Shown piece after piece: positions 19,323 to 27,882 of a DNA stretch of 64,000 nt. Position numbers and translations under genes: made by a program. Position 1 is the first letter of the stretch. The number at the start of each line of letters is the position of its first letter. Origin of the DNA: Rhizobiales bacterium TNE-4 (GTDB taxonomy: Bacteria; Pseudomonadota; Alphaproteobacteria; Rhizobiales; Beijerinckiaceae); assembly GCA_019083985.1 (NCBI GenBank), contig JAHRCV010000001.1:620001-684000 (forward strand), read 5' to 3'. Under the pieces are notes generated by a model that saw nothing but the letters and a program-made list of their open reading frames with translations, had not been told where the DNA came from and ran no database searches.

Positions 19323-19356
19323 GGGTTTAAGAAAGGGTTTACGAAAATATTTTCGT
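19323..19356. promoter_or_regulatory. AT-rich repeat/palindrome cluster upstream of the PAS kinase
   Basis: Two copies of GGGTTTA (19323-19329 and 19335-19341) are 12 bases apart and run into the perfect palindrome ACGAAAATATTTTCGT at 19341-19356, followed by GTTAAC. The cluster lies between the pepN stop and the kinase start at 19222. The TTAA-N7-TTTAC arrangement is close to, but not, the CtrA consensus TTAA-N7-TTAAC. It is a candidate promoter or operator. Confidence 0.35.
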
Positions 19357-19371
19357 TAACTTTTTCACCCG

Positions 19372-22014
19372 TTACGCGAGCGAGCGCGTCGCAATATCGG
19401 CAACGTCTGGAGACAGGTCTTCGGTCTCCGCAATCCGCTTCAATGCAGCGAGCGCATGGGCGCGGCGCCCTGCTTCCATCGATCGCCAAGTCCGGAATGA
19501 CGACAGCAAGCGCGCGGCCACTTGCGGGTTGCTACGGTCGAGTTCCAGCACAATCCCTGCGACGAAATCATAGCCCGCGCCATCGGCTCGATGGAATTGG
19601 GACGGGTTGGAGAGGGCGAAGGACCCAACAAGTGAGCGGACTCGGTTCGGGTTTGTCATGGAGAAGCCGCGATGCTGCATCAAGTCGCGCACGCGGTCGA
19701 GCGTTTCCGGTTCTGCGATCGCAGCCTGCAGCGCCAGCCATTTATCAAGAATAAGCGGATCGGCTGTTTGCGCTTCGAAGGCCGCCAAAGCACGTTCACG
19801 CCATGCGCCTTTGTGCTGCGTTAATGCGGCGAGCGCGGCGAAGCGGTCCGTCATATTGTCAGCCTGTTCAAATTGCGCAAAGGCGAGGGGCGCAAACTGG
19901 TCGGCATCGCTGGCCAGCAAAAGGTCGAGCGCACCATTGCGGAGTGCTCGTCGTCCGGCGGACGTAGCATCGGGGCTGTAAGGCGCGTCAGATGAGAGGG
20001 CGCGGTAAAGCGCTTCAAGTGGGCCCGTCAACGTCCGTGCCAGCGCATGGCGGACCGCGCGCCGCGCGCGCATCACGGCATCGGGGTCGATGTCTTGGCC
20101 GATCTCGCGCGCTACATCGCCTTCGCTGGGCATCATCAGAATTTGTGCGGCAAAGGCATGGTCGTGGGTTGAGCCCATGAGATGGGCGACGGCATCGGCA
20201 AAGGCCTTGTCGCCGAAGGCTTCGGATTGATCAGACGCACCCGCGCGGATGGCTTCGGTCGCGTTGACCAGCAATTGCATGGCGTAGCTCTGCGCCGCTT
20301 GCCAGCGATTGAACGGATCGGAATCGTGCCGGAACAACGTGAGAAGATCATCCTTGCTCAACTCAAAATCGAGCCGAACAGGCGCGGAAAATCCGCGCAG
20401 CAGCGAGGGGACAGGACGCTCTTGCACGTTTTTGAAGATCAGTGTGGCCGTTGGTTCGTCGAGCACGAACAGACCACGCCGTGGATCGATGCCGTCGGCG
20501 TTAAGGGGCAGATCGCCTGTGTGGCCGACAAGACCAAGTGCGACGGGGATCACGACGGGCCTTTTCGTCGGCTGGCCGGGTGTCGGTGGTGTCGTCTGGG
20601 CCAAATCCATGCGGTAGGTTTTCTGCGTCGCATCGTAATGCGCGGACACTGACAGGCGTGGCGTTCCAGCCTGTTCATACCAGCGTGCAAAATGCGTGAG
20701 GTCGCGTCCGCTGGCTTCAGCAAAACAGCTCAGAAAATCTTCAATTGTTGCGGCCGTACCATCGCAGCGCGTGAGATAAAGATCCATGCCAGCGCGGAAA
20801 TCCTGCGGCCCCAGCAATGTTTTCAGCATGCGGACGAGTTCCGCGCCTTTCTCATACACGGTGGGTGTATAGAAATTGTTGATCTCACGATAGACACTCG
20901 GCCGCACCGGATGAGCAAGCGGGCCAGAGTCTTCGGCGAATTGCATCGCGCGGAGATTGCGCACATCTGCGATGCGTTTGACCGCGCGCGAGCGCTGATC
21001 AGAGGTGAATTCTTGGTCGCGGAAAACCGTGAGGCCCTCTTTCAAACACAGCTGAAACCAATCACGGCAGGTGATACGATTGCCCGTCCAATTGTGGAAA
21101 TATTCATGGGCGATAATGGCTTCGATATTGGCATAATCAGCATCGGTCGCAGTTGCGGAGGATGCCAAGACATATTTGTCATTAAAGATGTTGAGGCCTT
21201 TGTTCTCCATCGCGCCCATGTTGAAATCAGCAACGGCGACAATGTTAAACACGTCGAGATCATATTCGCAGCCGAAGGCTTCCTCGTCCCATTGCATGGA
21301 GCGCTTGAGCGCATCCAACGCATAGGCGGCGCGATCGTCCTTCCCCGGTTCGACATAAATGCCGAGTTCGACCTTGCGGCCTGACCGGGTGATGAATTCG
21401 CTACTGATGCGCGCGAGTTGGCCGCCAACCAATGCAAAGAGATAAGCAGGCTTTGGATGCGGATCGTGCCAAACAGCGTAATGGCGGCCGGCTGGCAGTT
21501 CGCCACTTTCGACGAGATTGCCATTGCCAAGCAGGACGGGCGCATCGGTGCGGTCGGCTTCGATCCGTGTCGTATAAACGCTCATCACATCGGGACGATC
21601 GATGAAATAGGTGATGCGGCGAAAGCCTTCCGCCTCGCATTGCGTGCAATACGCGCCCGATGAGCGATAAAGACCCATTAGCTTGCTGTTTGAAGCCGGA
21701 TCAAGCGCAGTCTCAATCGTCAGCTTGAACGGTCCCCGTGGGGCTTGCGCGATCGTGAGGTGATGCGGGCTGACATCATAGGCCTCTGCCGACAGCGCAT
21801 GACCATCAAGCGCAAGTGAAACAAGTTGCAGTTCGTCGCCATCAAGCCGGAGCGGTGCCCCTGGGCGGCCTTGCGGGTTGGGCCGTAGAGCGAGTTCGGC
21901 GATGATGCGCGTGTTTGCGCCATCAAGCTTTGCCGTCAGATGAACCGTGTCGATCAGAAAATCCGGAACGCGATAATCCGCAAGATGGATCGCGGGGGCT
22001 TGTTCAGTGCGCAT
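19372..22014 (-). CDS. pepN: Aminopeptidase N (M1 family)
   Basis: This 880-residue zinc aminopeptidase removes N-terminal residues from peptides in the cytoplasm. The substrate-recognition motif GAMENKG is at residues 267-273, and the zinc site HEYFH at 303-307 is completed by Glu326 in LKEGLTVFRDQEF. The N-terminal beta domain and the long helical C-terminal domain are present, and the length matches the E. coli-type PepN of about 870 residues. A GAAAGG site precedes the ATG. It lies 26 bases after the CDF exporter gene on the same strand, so the two may be co-transcribed. Confidence 0.97.
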   Translation of the reverse strand: MRTEQAPAIHLADYRVPDFLIDTVHLTAKLDGANTRIIAELALRPNPQGRPGAPLRLDGDELQLVSLALDGHALSAEAYDVSPHHLTIAQAPRGPFKLTIETALDPASNSKLMGLYRSSGAYCTQCEAEGFRRITYFIDRPDVMSVYTTRIEADRTDAPVLLGNGNLVESGELPAGRHYAVWHDPHPKPAYLFALVGGQLARISSEFITRSGRKVELGIYVEPGKDDRAAYALDALKRSMQWDEEAFGCEYDLDVFNIVAVADFNMGAMENKGLNIFNDKYVLASSATATDADYANIEAIIAHEYFHNWTGNRITCRDWFQLCLKEGLTVFRDQEFTSDQRSRAVKRIADVRNLRAMQFAEDSGPLAHPVRPSVYREINNFYTPTVYEKGAELVRMLKTLLGPQDFRAGMDLYLTRCDGTAATIEDFLSCFAEASGRDLTHFARWYEQAGTPRLSVSAHYDATQKTYRMDLAQTTPPTPGQPTKRPVVIPVALGLVGHTGDLPLNADGIDPRRGLFVLDEPTATLIFKNVQERPVPSLLRGFSAPVRLDFELSKDDLLTLFRHDSDPFNRWQAAQSYAMQLLVNATEAIRAGASDQSEAFGDKAFADAVAHLMGSTHDHAFAAQILMMPSEGDVAREIGQDIDPDAVMRARRAVRHALARTLTGPLEALYRALSSDAPYSPDATSAGRRALRNGALDLLLASDADQFAPLAFAQFEQADNMTDRFAALAALTQHKGAWRERALAAFEAQTADPLILDKWLALQAAIAEPETLDRVRDLMQHRGFSMTNPNRVRSLVGSFALSNPSQFHRADGAGYDFVAGIVLELDRSNPQVAARLLSSFRTWRSMEAGRRAHALAALKRIAETEDLSPDVADIATRSLA

Positions 22015-22040
22015 CGGAAAAACCTTTCGGGGGAATAAGA

Positions 22041-23447
22041 TCAGGCCGCGGGGCGCAGAGGTTCGGTATGGCTCACAATCCGCGTAATTGCGGGCACGTC
22101 GGAGCGGACGAGATGCTCGAGCTCATCGACCTTCTCATGCACCTGCGTCACATCGAGCGCAGGATCGACACGGCAATGATAATTGACGATCAGACCATGA
22201 TCGGTGCCACGCACACGCACAGAATGCACATCCGAGATGATGCCAACAGCTTTGGCATGATGGGCCAGCGAGGTCGCGACCTGCGCGACGGTTTCTGCAT
22301 CGACATCGCGCCCTTCGAGGCTTGAGCTGACAAGCGGTTCGATATGGGTCTCAACTTCGGTATCCGCGCCCAATTCTTCACGAATGGCTGTCTCCAACCG
22401 CGAGGCAACGATATGCGCTGAACCCAGGGTCATGCGGCCATCAACTTCGAGATCGAGGCTGACAGAGATGCGGCCATTGAGCGTTTGAACGGTCACGTGA
22501 TGAACAGGCACACGGCGTTTCGCCGCGATCAGCAACACGCGTTCGAGGATGGTTTCGTCATCAAGCGCCAGTGGCGTTGCTGTGACGGTGACAACGGCTT
22601 CTTCGCGCACATCATGCACGGCGGCAGCGACCAATTCCTTGATGGCGCTAAGCCGATCGAGCGGCAGCGTACGAGAGACGCCGATTTCGACCTCGGTAAA
22701 GAGTTGCGGCCCGGCAGCGCGCAGCTTGATGGCTTCAACCGCGGCGACGCCCGGCACAGCCGTCACCAGTGCGCGAATTTCTTCCGTCAATCCGGCAGGC
22801 GCTGTGTCGAGAAGGCTGTCGATGGTCTGCTTGGCGAGACGGAAGCCAGCCAAAGCGATGAACAGGGATACGCCGATGGCGACAAGGGAGTCGGCCTGCG
22901 GATAACCGTAAGCAGCAGCGCCAAAGGCCGCCAGCACCAGCACTGAGTTCACAAGGTCGGATGAGAAATGCAGCGCGTCGGCGGCCAGCGCTTCGCTGTT
23001 GGTTTCGCGCGCGACCTTTGTGAGCTGGTACCAACGGATAGCGTCGATCACGATCGAAGCGAGGAGCACGCCAATGGCGGCCCAGCTCCAATGAATGTCA
23101 CTTTCGCCCGCCATCAAGCGGCGGATGCCTTCATAGGCCACGGCACCTGACAGGATGAACAGGAGCGCTGTCTCAAACAGGGCGGCCAAGGATTCCACCT
23201 TGCCGTGCCCATAATGATGCTTGTCGTCAGCAGGCTTGTTCGCTGTCCGGACGGCCAGATAGGTGAGGGTGGTCGCTGCCACGTCGACGACCGAATGGGC
23301 AGCATCGGAGATCAGGGCGAGAGAGCCGGTGGCAAAGCCTGCCACACCCTTGCCCACCGTGATGACAGCGCTGGCCGCAATCGACCATGCGGCGGCTTGT
23401 TCTTTCCGCTCTGCATGGGAATGGCTGTGGGAATGCGCTCCGCTCAT
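22041..23447 (-). CDS. Cation diffusion facilitator (zinc-type) with three tandem C-terminal domains
   Basis: This is a 468-residue CDF exporter, longer than the usual 300 or so. Residues 4-11 are an alternating His-Ser tract, a likely metal-binding tail. The transport site is H51-x3-D55 in transmembrane helix 2 and H160-x3-D164 in helix 5, the H/D pattern of zinc transporters. Six helices occupy about residues 18-210. After that come three similar domains of about 75 residues (near 221-292, 298-372 and 385-464), the last two ending in HIEPL and HTEPL. The first is the usual cytoplasmic dimerisation domain and the others are extra copies. The family exports Zn2+, Fe2+ or Cd2+ in exchange for protons. 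Confidence 0.9.
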   Translation of the reverse strand: MSGAHSHSHSHAERKEQAAAWSIAASAVITVGKGVAGFATGSLALISDAAHSVVDVAATTLTYLAVRTANKPADDKHHYGHGKVESLAALFETALLFILSGAVAYEGIRRLMAGESDIHWSWAAIGVLLASIVIDAIRWYQLTKVARETNSEALAADALHFSSDLVNSVLVLAAFGAAAYGYPQADSLVAIGVSLFIALAGFRLAKQTIDSLLDTAPAGLTEEIRALVTAVPGVAAVEAIKLRAAGPQLFTEVEIGVSRTLPLDRLSAIKELVAAAVHDVREEAVVTVTATPLALDDETILERVLLIAAKRRVPVHHVTVQTLNGRISVSLDLEVDGRMTLGSAHIVASRLETAIREELGADTEVETHIEPLVSSSLEGRDVDAETVAQVATSLAHHAKAVGIISDVHSVRVRGTDHGLIVNYHCRVDPALDVTQVHEKVDELEHLVRSDVPAITRIVSHTEPLRPAA

Positions 23448-23557
23448 GGGAAACTCCTTGCCCCAAGGCCGTAGACAAGGCGATGATCCCCGTCAATGCA
23501 GGGGCTTGCCGGATGGGCGGGCTCCTTGCCGCCCTTCACCAAATCCAGGATCAGGAC

Positions 23558-23998
23558 ATGGAATATCTGCATACAATGGTGCGCGTCGGGAACGTCGATA
23601 AGGCGCTCGATTTCTACTGCAACAAGCTTGGAATGGTCGAAGTTCGCCGGGTCGATAATGAAAAGGGTCGTTTCACCCTGATCTTCTTGGCAGCCCCCGG
23701 CGACGTCGAGAAGGCGAAGGATACGCGCTCGCCCCTGCTTGAGCTCACTTATAACTGGGATGAGCATGAGTATCAGGGCGGCCGCAATTTCGGCCATCTC
23801 GCCTATCGGGTCGACGATATCTATGCCCTGTGTGATCGGCTGATGAAGATGGGTGTCACCATCAATCGCCCGCCGCGCGATGGCTATATGGCCTTCATCC
23901 GGTCGCCTGATGGCATCTCGATCGAGCTTCTGCAGAAGGGTGACCCCAAGGCTCCGGCCGAGCCCTGGCTGTCGATGCCGAACACCGGCAGCTGGTAA
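23558..23998 (+). CDS. gloA: Lactoylglutathione lyase (glyoxalase I)
   Basis: The protein has 146 residues from the ATG at 23558. The frame continues upstream but that part has no family similarity. The four metal ligands of the E. coli-type enzyme are all present: His5 (LHTMVRVG), Glu62 (LLELTYNWD), His80 (FGHLAYRV) and Glu123 (SIELLQ). It converts the methylglyoxal-glutathione hemithioacetal to lactoylglutathione in the cytoplasm. It stands alone between the divergent CDF gene and a strong terminator at 24026-24057. Confidence 0.93.
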   Translation: MEYLHTMVRVGNVDKALDFYCNKLGMVEVRRVDNEKGRFTLIFLAAPGDVEKAKDTRSPLLELTYNWDEHEYQGGRNFGHLAYRVDDIYALCDRLMKMGVTINRPPRDGYMAFIRSPDGISIELLQKGDPKAPAEPWLSMPNTGSW

Positions 23999-24025
23999 GC
24001 AAGCCTGATCGCGGCCTTGCCGCTG

Positions 24026-24057
24026 GGCCGGGACCTGTTAGCGTCCCGGCCTTCTTT
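24026..24057 (+). terminator. Rho-independent terminator after gloA
   Basis: Nine-base arms GGCCGGGAC (24026-24034) and GTCCCGGCC (24043-24051) close an 8-base loop, followed by TTCTTT (24052-24057). It ends gloA before the kinase-YeiH-purine run that starts at 24078. Confidence 0.85.
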
Positions 24058-24077
24058 GTGAGTGGAATCATCCGCCG

Positions 24078-24971
24078 ATGGTGGGCGTCCTTTGCGTCGG
24101 TTTTGCCGCGCTCGATCATGTCTTTGGCCTTGATGCCATGCCAGAGCGGGCCGAGAAGTACCGGGCCCGGACTTTTGCGGCGGTCGGCGGCGGCAATGCG
24201 GCCAATGCTGCGGTGGCCGTTGCGCGGCTGGGCGGGCAGTCGAGCCTCGCCACACGTTTGGGCGAGGATGATATCGGTACGGCCATCCTTGCCGGGCTTG
24301 CGCGCGAGGGGGTCGATTGGACGCCGAGCCGCCGCTATGCCGGTCTGCAATCGGGTGTCTCAGCGATCATGGTCGATGCCGCGGGCGAGCGGATGATCGT
24401 GAATTTCCCCGGCGCGCCGATGCCTGACGATGCCGATCATCTCCGCCATGCCATCACGCCCGATTGCCGTGCCGTGATGGCTGATCCGCGTTGGGAGAAG
24501 GGCGCGCTTGTCAGCTTCGAAGCAATCCGCCGTCAAGGCGGCTTTGCGGTCCTCGATATTGATCCCGCCCCCCGCGATCCTGCTGTCATCCAGGCCGCAA
24601 CGCATATAGCCGCTTCAGCACAAGCCTTGCGCCTGATGACGGGCATTGAGGATCTTCCGACCGCGCTCCTCTCGCTGCGCGACACGCTGCCGGGCTGGCT
24701 CGCTGTCACCGATGGTCCGCGCGGCGTGTTCTACCTCGCGGGTGATGCGGTGAAGCATTTTCCCGCCTTCGCGGTTGAAGCCGTCGACAGTCTCGGGGCG
24801 GGCGATGTGTTCCATGGCGCTTTTGCACTCGCGCTGGCCGAAGGCATGGATGAAGCAGGCGCGCTGCGTTTTGCGTCAGCGGCAGCGGCGATCAAATGCA
24901 CGCGTTTCGGCGGTCGCGATGGCTGCCCGACGCGCGCCGAACTCAATGCCTTTTTAATGCAGGCGGCATGA
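24078..24971 (+). CDS. PfkB-family sugar kinase, YihV (sulfofructose kinase)-like
   Basis: This is a 297-residue ribokinase-fold enzyme. It shows AVGGGNAANAAVAVARLG (residues 35-52) and the anion-hole/catalytic motif LGAGDVFHG with base Asp242, and ends with KCTRFGGRDGCP. From memory, this pattern (VGGG.AA.AAVA.ARLG, SAIMVD..GER, AD.RW..GA, KCTR.GGR.G.P) matches E. coli YihV more than other PfkB members. Asn109 and Arg138 sit at positions I remember as contacting the sulfonate in YihV; this needs checking. It is followed one base later by the YeiH-type gene. Alternative substrates are fructose, ketohexoses or a nucleoside. Confidence 0.8.
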   Translation: MVGVLCVGFAALDHVFGLDAMPERAEKYRARTFAAVGGGNAANAAVAVARLGGQSSLATRLGEDDIGTAILAGLAREGVDWTPSRRYAGLQSGVSAIMVDAAGERMIVNFPGAPMPDDADHLRHAITPDCRAVMADPRWEKGALVSFEAIRRQGGFAVLDIDPAPRDPAVIQAATHIAASAQALRLMTGIEDLPTALLSLRDTLPGWLAVTDGPRGVFYLAGDAVKHFPAFAVEAVDSLGAGDVFHGAFALALAEGMDEAGALRFASAAAAIKCTRFGGRDGCPTRAELNAFLMQAA

Positions 24972-24972
24972 T

Positions 24973-26013
24973 ATGGATAAAGTGAAGATCGACGCGGTTT
25001 GGCAAAACGCGCGGCCACTTGTCCCCGGCCTTGCACTCGCCATCGGTGTTGCAGTGGCTGCCGTTCTGATCGAGCCGTTTGCGACCGATACGGCAGATTT
25101 CATCTTCGGCTTTCCAGTCGCGATCCCGGCATTGGTCCTCGCGCTCATCATCGGCATGGCGATGCATGTCAGCGATCCGCAATCGCCCGTGCAGCCCGGC
25201 CTCACATTTGCGATCAAGAAATTACTGCGCGTGGCTATTGCGTTGCTCGGCTTGCGGATTGCCTTTTCCGATATTACCGCGCTCGGCCTCTCAACTGCGC
25301 TCATCATCATGATGAGCATGGCGCTGACAATCCTCGTTGGTTTCGTGTTGGCCCGCCTTGTCGGTCGCGATGATGCGTTCGGTGCTTTGGCCGGTGCGGC
25401 GACCGCCGTCTGTGGTGCATCGGCGGCGCTTGCAACCGCCAGCGTTCTGCCGTCTGACAAAAATCGCGATGCCGACGTCGTTTTCACTGTCGTGGCGGTG
25501 AACGCATTATCGACCGTCGCCATGCTGGCCTATCCGCCGCTCTGCCTGTGGCTCGGTTATGATGCGCGCGATACCGCTATTCTTTTGGGTGCAACCATCC
25601 ACGATGTCGCCCAAGTGGTGGGAGCGGGCTATTCGGTCTCGCCCGAGACGGGCAATGGGGCCGTGATCGTCAAACTGTTTCGCGTGTTCCTGCTTCTGCC
25701 GGTTGTGCTGGGGATCGGTTGGTATTTCACGCGTCAGGGGAGACAGTATGGCGCCGCAAAAGTGCCTTTCCCTCTGTTTGCGATGGTGTTTGTGGCGCTG
25801 GCTGCCCTCAACTCGACCGGCCTTGTGCCGCCGATTGTGAAATCCGTGCTGGGCGAAGTGTCGCGCTGGGGTCTGCTCATCGCCATTGCAGCTTTGGGGG
25901 TGGGAACGTCGCTGGGCGCCGTATTGCGGATCGGCTGGCAGGCCATTGTCGTGATTTGTGGGACAACGCTTTTCCTGCTGGGGGCCGTCATTGCTGGGCT
26001 CGCCCTCGTTTGA
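24973..26013 (+). CDS. YeiH-family putative sulfate exporter
   Basis: This is a 346-residue membrane protein of the YeiH/UPF0324 family with about ten predicted helices. Family hallmarks are the early LALIIGMAMH, LLRVAIALLGLRI, the central TAVCGASAALATASV and ATIHDVAQVVGAGY. The family is annotated as a sulfate exporter from context (cysteate and taurine breakdown), and the substrate has not been firmly shown for most members. It starts one base after the kinase stop, which points to a shared task. It also lies only 40 bases before uraH, so it may be part of the purine transcript. Confidence 0.85.
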   Translation: MDKVKIDAVWQNARPLVPGLALAIGVAVAAVLIEPFATDTADFIFGFPVAIPALVLALIIGMAMHVSDPQSPVQPGLTFAIKKLLRVAIALLGLRIAFSDITALGLSTALIIMMSMALTILVGFVLARLVGRDDAFGALAGAATAVCGASAALATASVLPSDKNRDADVVFTVVAVNALSTVAMLAYPPLCLWLGYDARDTAILLGATIHDVAQVVGAGYSVSPETGNGAVIVKLFRVFLLLPVVLGIGWYFTRQGRQYGAAKVPFPLFAMVFVALAALNSTGLVPPIVKSVLGEVSRWGLLIAIAALGVGTSLGAVLRIGWQAIVVICGTTLFLLGAVIAGLALV

Positions 26014-26053
26014 GCCCTTTTGCATTGCCGGGTGAATCTTGCATCATGCAGGT

Positions 26054-26404
26054 ATGACCCATTCGGCCTTGACCCTTTCCACGCATGTTCTCGACACGGC
26101 CCATGGCTGTCCAGCTGCTGGGCTGCGCATTCGGCTCTTGGATGGTGCAGGCCAGACCTTGGCCGAGGCCATCACCAATCAAGATGGTCGGCTCGACGCA
26201 CCCATTCTGCCTGCCGGCGCGGGCGCCGGCATTTACGAATTGCGGTTTGCCGTGGCCGAATATTTCGCACGCCGTGGCGTCTCTTTGAGCGCGCCGCCGT
26301 TTCTCGATGAAGTGCCCGTCCGTTTTGGTATGGCGGGGCAGGGACATTACCATGTGCCCTTGCTCGTTTCGCCTTACGGCTATTCAACCTATCGCGGGAG
26401 CTAA
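26054..26404 (+). CDS. uraH: 5-Hydroxyisourate hydrolase (transthyretin-like)
   Basis: The protein has 116 residues from the ATG at 26054. A TTG at 26039 would add five residues ahead of the fold. Active-site residues are visible: His11 (LSTHVLD), Arg46 (NQDGRLD), His99 (HYHVPLL) and the invariant C-terminal YRGS (113-116). It opens the ring of 5-hydroxyisourate, the product of urate oxidase, giving OHCU for UraD. It is the first of seven tightly spaced purine genes. The next gene starts 2 bases after its stop. Confidence 0.96.
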   Translation: MTHSALTLSTHVLDTAHGCPAAGLRIRLLDGAGQTLAEAITNQDGRLDAPILPAGAGAGIYELRFAVAEYFARRGVSLSAPPFLDEVPVRFGMAGQGHYHVPLLVSPYGYSTYRGS

Positions 26405-26406
26405 CC

Positions 26407-27882
26407 ATGCCGCGCCGCGAACTCCGTTTTCTGCGCCGCGGCCGTGTCATCTCTCTATCGGGCTTTGCACCCACAACGACGGTTCTCGATTGGCTACGGC
26501 TCGACGAGCGCTCAACCGGCACCAAAGAAGGCTGTGCGGAAGGCGATTGCGGTGCATGCACCATTGTTGTGGCGCGGTTGCGGGATGGGCAATTGGTGCA
26601 TGAGCCAATCAATGCCTGCATTGCGCTGCTTGCGTCGCTCGATGGTGCTGAACTGATCACCGTCGAAGATCTGGCTGACGGCGACACGCTGCACCCGGTG
26701 CAGGAAGCGATGGTGAAGCACCATGGCGCGCAATGCGGGTTCTGCACGCCCGGCATCGTCATGAGCCTATTCGCGCTCCATCACGCCCATGAGGGTGAAA
26801 TCGACCGCGCTCGCGTCGAGACAGCGCTTGCGGGCAATCTCTGCCGTTGCACCGGTTACAAGCCGATTATCGCCGCCGCATTGGAAGGCTGCGCGCGCCC
26901 GGCCGATGATGTGTTTGCGCGCTCCGCGAGCACGCGGATGGCCGCCTTGGCTGAACTGGACGATGGTCGCTCGTTGTTTGTGGGGGATGAGGATCGCTTC
27001 TTCGCCGCCCCTGCGACGGTGGATGGGTTGGCTGAACTTGTTCTGCGCTATCCAGATGCGCAATTGGTTGCTGGCGCCACCGATGTCGGCTTGTGGATGA
27101 CCAAGGGGTTGCGTCGCTTCGACCGGATGATTTCGGTACAACGCGTGACCGAACTCACCCATCTCGAAACGGATGACGAAGAGATCCGGATTGGTGCGGC
27201 TGTTTCGTTGGCGGCGGCGGCATCTGTCTTAGGTGATCTGGATGATGATCTCGCCACGATGCTCGCGCGCTTTGGCTCCCAGCAAATCCGAGCGGCGGGA
27301 ACGGTTGGCGGCAATATTGGCAATGGTTCGCCGATCGGTGATTTGGCGCCATGCCTGATCGCGCTTGGCGCCATTTTGGAATTGCGGCGCGGTGACCGGA
27401 TCCGCACCTTGCCGCTCGAGGATTTCTTTCTCGCTTATCGCAAGCAGGACCGTGAGCCGGGCGAATTCATCACCCGCATCATCGTGCCGCGACCCGGCCC
27501 GCAGGATCTCATCCGCGTGACGAAGATTTCCAAGCGGCGTGATGAAGATATCTCCGCCATGCTGATGGCGCTGCGCCTCACCGTCGATGAGGGGCGGATT
27601 GCGACTGCGCGTTTGGCCTTTGGCGGCATGGCGGGCATTCCCTGCCGTGCGCCAGCGGCTGAAGACGTATTGAAAGGACACGTCTTGGCAGATGCGGCGC
27701 TCTGGCGTCGGGCTGCTGCCGCCTTGGCAGAAGATCTGCAGCCCCTGTCCGATCTGCGTGCAAGCGCAGACTACCGTATGCAGGTGGCACAGAATGCGGT
27801 GATCAAGGCGCTCGCGGAGATGGCTGGCATCCCTTCGCACATCACGCGCATTGTGCCGCGTCGTGAGGTGCATCATGTCTGA
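26407..27882 (+). CDS. xdhA: Xanthine dehydrogenase, iron-sulfur/FAD subunit
   Basis: This 491-residue subunit carries the electron-transfer part of xanthine dehydrogenase. The plant-type 2Fe-2S cluster has Cys43, Cys48, Cys51 and Cys71 (GCAEGDCGAC and ACIALL). The second 2Fe-2S cluster has Cys110, Cys113, Cys146 and Cys148 (QCGFCTPG and NLCRCTG). The FAD domain follows from about residue 195, with LVAGATDVGLW and AAGTVGGNIGNGSPIGD. The XdhAB enzyme oxidises hypoxanthine and xanthine to urate with NAD+. It overlaps xdhB by 8 bases. Confidence 0.97.
   Translation: MPRRELRFLRRGRVISLSGFAPTTTVLDWLRLDERSTGTKEGCAEGDCGACTIVVARLRDGQLVHEPINACIALLASLDGAELITVEDLADGDTLHPVQEAMVKHHGAQCGFCTPGIVMSLFALHHAHEGEIDRARVETALAGNLCRCTGYKPIIAAALEGCARPADDVFARSASTRMAALAELDDGRSLFVGDEDRFFAAPATVDGLAELVLRYPDAQLVAGATDVGLWMTKGLRRFDRMISVQRVTELTHLETDDEEIRIGAAVSLAAAASVLGDLDDDLATMLARFGSQQIRAAGTVGGNIGNGSPIGDLAPCLIALGAILELRRGDRIRTLPLEDFFLAYRKQDREPGEFITRIIVPRPGPQDLIRVTKISKRRDEDISAMLMALRLTVDEGRIATARLAFGGMAGIPCRAPAAEDVLKGHVLADAALWRRAAAALAEDLQPLSDLRASADYRMQVAQNAVIKALAEMAGIPSHITRIVPRREVHHV

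Noticed and set aside
19323-19360. A full CtrA binding site upstream of the PAS kinase
   Set aside because: The spacing is right but the second half is TTTAC, not TTAAC. I keep the region only as a candidate control element, not as a CtrA site.
26040-26050. Short dyad TGCAT-C-ATGCA just before uraH as an operator for the purine operon
   Set aside because: Five-base arms are too short to separate from chance, and the site overlaps the ribosome-binding region.
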